DNA of 8,082 bases from a bacterium (Candidatus Ratteibacteria) CG_4_9_14_3_um_filter_41_21 (GTDB lineage: Bacteria > Ratteibacteria > UBA8468): contig PFWI01000092.1 in assembly GCA_002791075.1 (NCBI GenBank), positions 1 to 8,082 on the forward strand. The letters are read 5' to 3'. Both the position numbers and the translations under genes were made by a program. This document shows positions 6,499 through 8,082 of this stretch, piece by piece (within the stretch, counting starts at the first letter, position 1; every line of letters begins with the position of its first letter). The notes beneath the pieces were generated by a model, which was given only the letters and a program-made list of their open reading frames with translations, was not told the origin of the DNA and did not search any database.

Positions 6499-7122
6499 AT
6501 GAAAGGTATTCTGATTAGTTTTGAAGGAATTGACGGAAGCGGTAAGTCCACGCAAAGTAAAAAACTATACCATTGGTTAAAGGGAAAAAAATATCCGGTC
6601 GTTTATCTGGAAGAACCCGGTGGCAGCAATCTTGGTGCAAAGATCAAAAAAATTTTACTTTATTCCCAAGAACCAATAGAAAAATTTAGTGAATTACTCC
6701 TCTTTCTTGCGGCTCGGAACCAATTAGTAAAAGAAATTATCCTTCCTTCCCTTAAGAAAGGAGAAATTCTTATTCTTGATAGATTTTATGATTCTACCCT
6801 TGCTTACCAGGGGTATGGCAGGGGGATAGACAAAAGTTTAATAATAAAGTTGAATAGAATTGTTACTGAGGGGATAACTCCGAATCTTACTATCCTTTTG
6901 GATAAAGGGCTGAAATCTATTTTAAGGAGCGGTAAAGATAGGTTTGAGAATGAACCCATTTCTTTTTATCAACGAGTAAAAAAAGGTTATCTTGAAATTG
7001 CTCTTTCCAATAAAACGAGGGTTAAAACAATTTCTGTAAGAGCGGACAAAAATGAGACATTTCAAGAAATCAAGAAAGTAGTAATCCCTTGTTTACAAAA
7101 ATGGCACAGAGTGTCATTCTGA
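6499..7122 (+). CDS. tmk: Thymidylate kinase
   Basis: Phosphorylates dTMP to dTDP with ATP, an essential step in making dTTP in the cytoplasm. The P-loop is FEGIDGSGKST (8-18). DRFYDSTLAYQGYGRG (94-109) holds the DR(Y/F) dTMP-binding motif, EEPGGSNLG (38-46) matches the EPGGT-like motif, and RSGKDRFENE (143-152) is the LID region. The 207-residue length is normal. It begins 12 nt after tgt and is followed by holB, a common tmk-holB arrangement. The last residues (about RVSF) and the TGA stop are supplied by a dispersed repeat at 7112-7140, so the original C-terminus may have been slightly different. No clear Shine-Dalgarno sequence lies at the right distance. An AAAGGAGG-like stretch at about 6465 is too far upstream. 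Confidence 0.95.
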   Translation: MKGILISFEGIDGSGKSTQSKKLYHWLKGKKYPVVYLEEPGGSNLGAKIKKILLYSQEPIEKFSELLLFLAARNQLVKEIILPSLKKGEILILDRFYDSTLAYQGYGRGIDKSLIIKLNRIVTEGITPNLTILLDKGLKSILRSGKDRFENEPISFYQRVKKGYLEIALSNKTRVKTISVRADKNETFQEIKKVVIPCLQKWHRVSF

Positions 7123-7140
7123 ACGGAGTGAAGAATCTCA
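7112..7140. repeat. Repeat family E (TCATTCTGAACGGAGTGAAG type)
   Basis: The segment TCATTCTGAACGGAGTGAAG followed by AATCTC matches, as I remember it, a widely dispersed bacterial intergenic repeat of the form GTCATTCTGAGCGnAGnGAAGAATCTC. It spans the end of tmk, supplying the TGA stop at 7120-7122, and lies in the short tmk-holB gap. Only one copy is in this window, so the family assignment rests on recognition rather than on an internal match. Confidence 0.6.
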
Positions 7141-7157
7141 ATATGACTTTGTCATAT
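7141..7157 (+). promoter_or_regulatory. Hairpin overlapping the holB start codon
   Basis: ATATGAC (7141-7147) and GTCATAT (7151-7157) form a perfect 7-bp stem with a TTT loop. The first two bases of the holB ATG (7156-7158) lie in the 3' strand of the stem. No Shine-Dalgarno sequence sits at normal spacing; the nearest purine-rich match is GGAG at about 7125. The hairpin might lower initiation or couple it to tmk translation, but the AT-rich stem is weak. Confidence 0.4.
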
Positions 7158-8076
7158 GGAAAAAGAAAGAATTGAGCGGTACTTAAAAAATTCTATTGCC
7201 AGGGGACGTTTGAATTCTGCCTATCTTTTCTTCGCCGGAATTCTTCAGGATAAGGAAAAGACTGCTTTGAATTTTGCTAAAGCAATTGAATGCGAAAAAG
7301 AAGATTTTCCTTGTAATACCTGTGAAAACTGTCTAAAGATTGAATCTTTTACCCATCCTGATGTGAAATGGCTGAAAGGTGAGGGGGCCGTTTCCTCTCT
7401 TGCCGTTGAAGAAATCAGGGAGATTGGCAAGGAGATGTACTTTAAACCTTATCGGGGAAAGAAGAAAATTTATATCTTTGAAATTGAAAGGTTGAACGAA
7501 GAAAGCAGTAACGCTTTCCTTAAAACCCTGGAAGAACCGCCTGAGCACACCATCCTTCTTCTCATTGCCAAAAGTGATAAGGAATTTCTTCCCACCATTG
7601 TTTCCCGTTGTCAAAAGATTATGTTCTCCTCAAAAAAAGTTTTTACCGAAGAAGAAAAAGAACTGCAAAAAAAATTGATTAAAACTGTTGACTCCCTTTC
7701 TTTAGAGAGTCCTGCTCATCTTTTTGATATTGCCGAAGAGATTTCAAAGAGCGATTCTTTGCCCCTTTCCTTTGATTTACTTTTATACTTTTATCGCGAC
7801 CTGCTTCTTCTTAAAAATAGGGCCAAGGATTTTTTAATTAATTCTGATTTAAGTAATCATAGTAAATTAAACTCTTCCCAGATTATTAGAATCATTAAAA
7901 ATATCGCTAACACTAAGGGCGATCTTCATCGAAGTGCCAATCTGAAACTTTCTATTGAGCTAATGTTGATGAATATTTTAGATATTACGCGACCACAACT
8001 ACAACCACAAAGACTCAAAGTCTCAAAGAGCACCAAGAAAGACATAAAAATTTGGACGCAGATATACGCAGATTAA
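7156..8076 (+). CDS. holB: DNA polymerase III delta-prime subunit (clamp loader)
   Basis: Subunit of the clamp-loader complex that opens the sliding clamp and loads it on primed DNA. The AAA+ part covers about 1-160. A zinc module uses Cys46, Cys53, Cys56 and Cys59 (CNTCENC). SNAFLKTLEEPP (118-129) is the delta-prime/gamma signature, and SRCQ (150-153) holds the arginine-finger SRC motif. The Walker A site is degenerate (FAGILQDKEKTAL, no GxxGxGK), as expected for delta-prime, which is a non-ATPase in E. coli. A helical domain and C-terminal collar follow to about 275. The last roughly 30 residues (from about RPQLQPQRLKVS to WTQIYAD) and the stop codon are encoded by dispersed repeat families B and C, so the normal C-terminus probably ended near MNILD. 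The length of 306 includes this tail. The gene starts 33 nt after tmk. Confidence 0.9.
   Translation: MEKERIERYLKNSIARGRLNSAYLFFAGILQDKEKTALNFAKAIECEKEDFPCNTCENCLKIESFTHPDVKWLKGEGAVSSLAVEEIREIGKEMYFKPYRGKKKIYIFEIERLNEESSNAFLKTLEEPPEHTILLLIAKSDKEFLPTIVSRCQKIMFSSKKVFTEEEKELQKKLIKTVDSLSLESPAHLFDIAEEISKSDSLPLSFDLLLYFYRDLLLLKNRAKDFLINSDLSNHSKLNSSQIIRIIKNIANTKGDLHRSANLKLSIELMLMNILDITRPQLQPQRLKVSKSTKKDIKIWTQIYAD
8003..8041. repeat. Repeat family B copy within the 3' end of holB
   Basis: AACCACAAAG followed by iterations of an ACTCAAAG/GCACCAAG-like 8-9-nt unit. Its first 38 nt are the reverse complement of 50-87 with about four mismatches. It is translated in the holB frame as part of a C-terminal tail rich in Gln, Lys and Ser. 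Confidence 0.75.
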
Positions 8077-8082
8077 AAGCAT
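8054..8082. repeat. Repeat family C, left arm (cut by window end)
   Basis: GGACGCAGAT (8054-8063) plus ATACGCAGAT (8064-8073) match the left arm of the complete element at 807-826 with one mismatch over 20 nt. It encodes WTQIYAD at the end of HolB, where the other copy encodes WTQIHAD, and TAA at 8074-8076 is the holB stop. The right arm should lie just beyond the window. Confidence 0.8.

Noticed and set aside
50..8041. Inverted copies of repeat B at both ends could mark the window as a composite transposon.
   Set aside because: The enclosed genes are core housekeeping genes, no transposase is present, and the same kinds of repeats also occur between and inside the genes. Dispersed repeats explain it better.

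Overview
This is an AT-rich bacterial window with all genes on the plus strand and very short intergenic gaps. Eight full-length genes are recognisable, in the order: serine acetyltransferase (cysE), a LysM/NlpC-P60 cell-wall hydrolase, an S41 C-terminal processing peptidase (ctpA-like), a divergent polysaccharide deacetylase, tsaD, [MFS transporter remnant], tgt, tmk and holB. The divergent deacetylase together with an exported Ctp protease points to a diderm (Gram-negative-type) cell. The gene order, the weak Shine-Dalgarno signals and the many palindromic repeats fit an uncultured candidate phylum such as Omnitrophota or a relative. That placement is an inference from style and memory and has low confidence.

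Region 1 (1-152) is a leader made largely of pieces of three dispersed repeat families. Region 2 (153-3902) is a tight four-gene block in which every junction is a 4-nt ATGA overlap: cysE, the hydrolase, ctpA and the deacetylase. The last three form an envelope and peptidoglycan module. The hydrolase and Ctp protease may be a protease-substrate pair. Region 3 (3903-4011) is an intergenic gap occupied almost entirely by a 97-nt palindromic element. Region 4 (4012-7122) holds the tRNA-modification genes tsaD (t6A37) and tgt (queuosine at G34), separated by a decayed transporter remnant, then tmk (dTMP kinase). Region 5 (7123-8082) has a short repeat and hairpin at the tmk/holB junction, then holB (clamp-loader delta-prime), whose 3' end runs into two further repeat families.

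The most notable feature is not a gene. At least five families of short, internally periodic (8-10 nt) and often palindromic elements sit at gene boundaries and inside reading frames. One copy (807-908) is exactly 102 nt (34 codons) and lies inside the signal-peptide coding region of the NlpC/P60 gene. Conceptually removing it leaves a normal short signal peptide in frame. Other copies supply the C-terminal extension and stop codon of HolB, and the last residues and stop codon of Tmk. This resembles in principle the in-frame palindromic elements known from Rickettsia, but the sequences are different. I saw no tRNA, rRNA, CRISPR array, intact insertion sequence or convincing intrinsic terminator.
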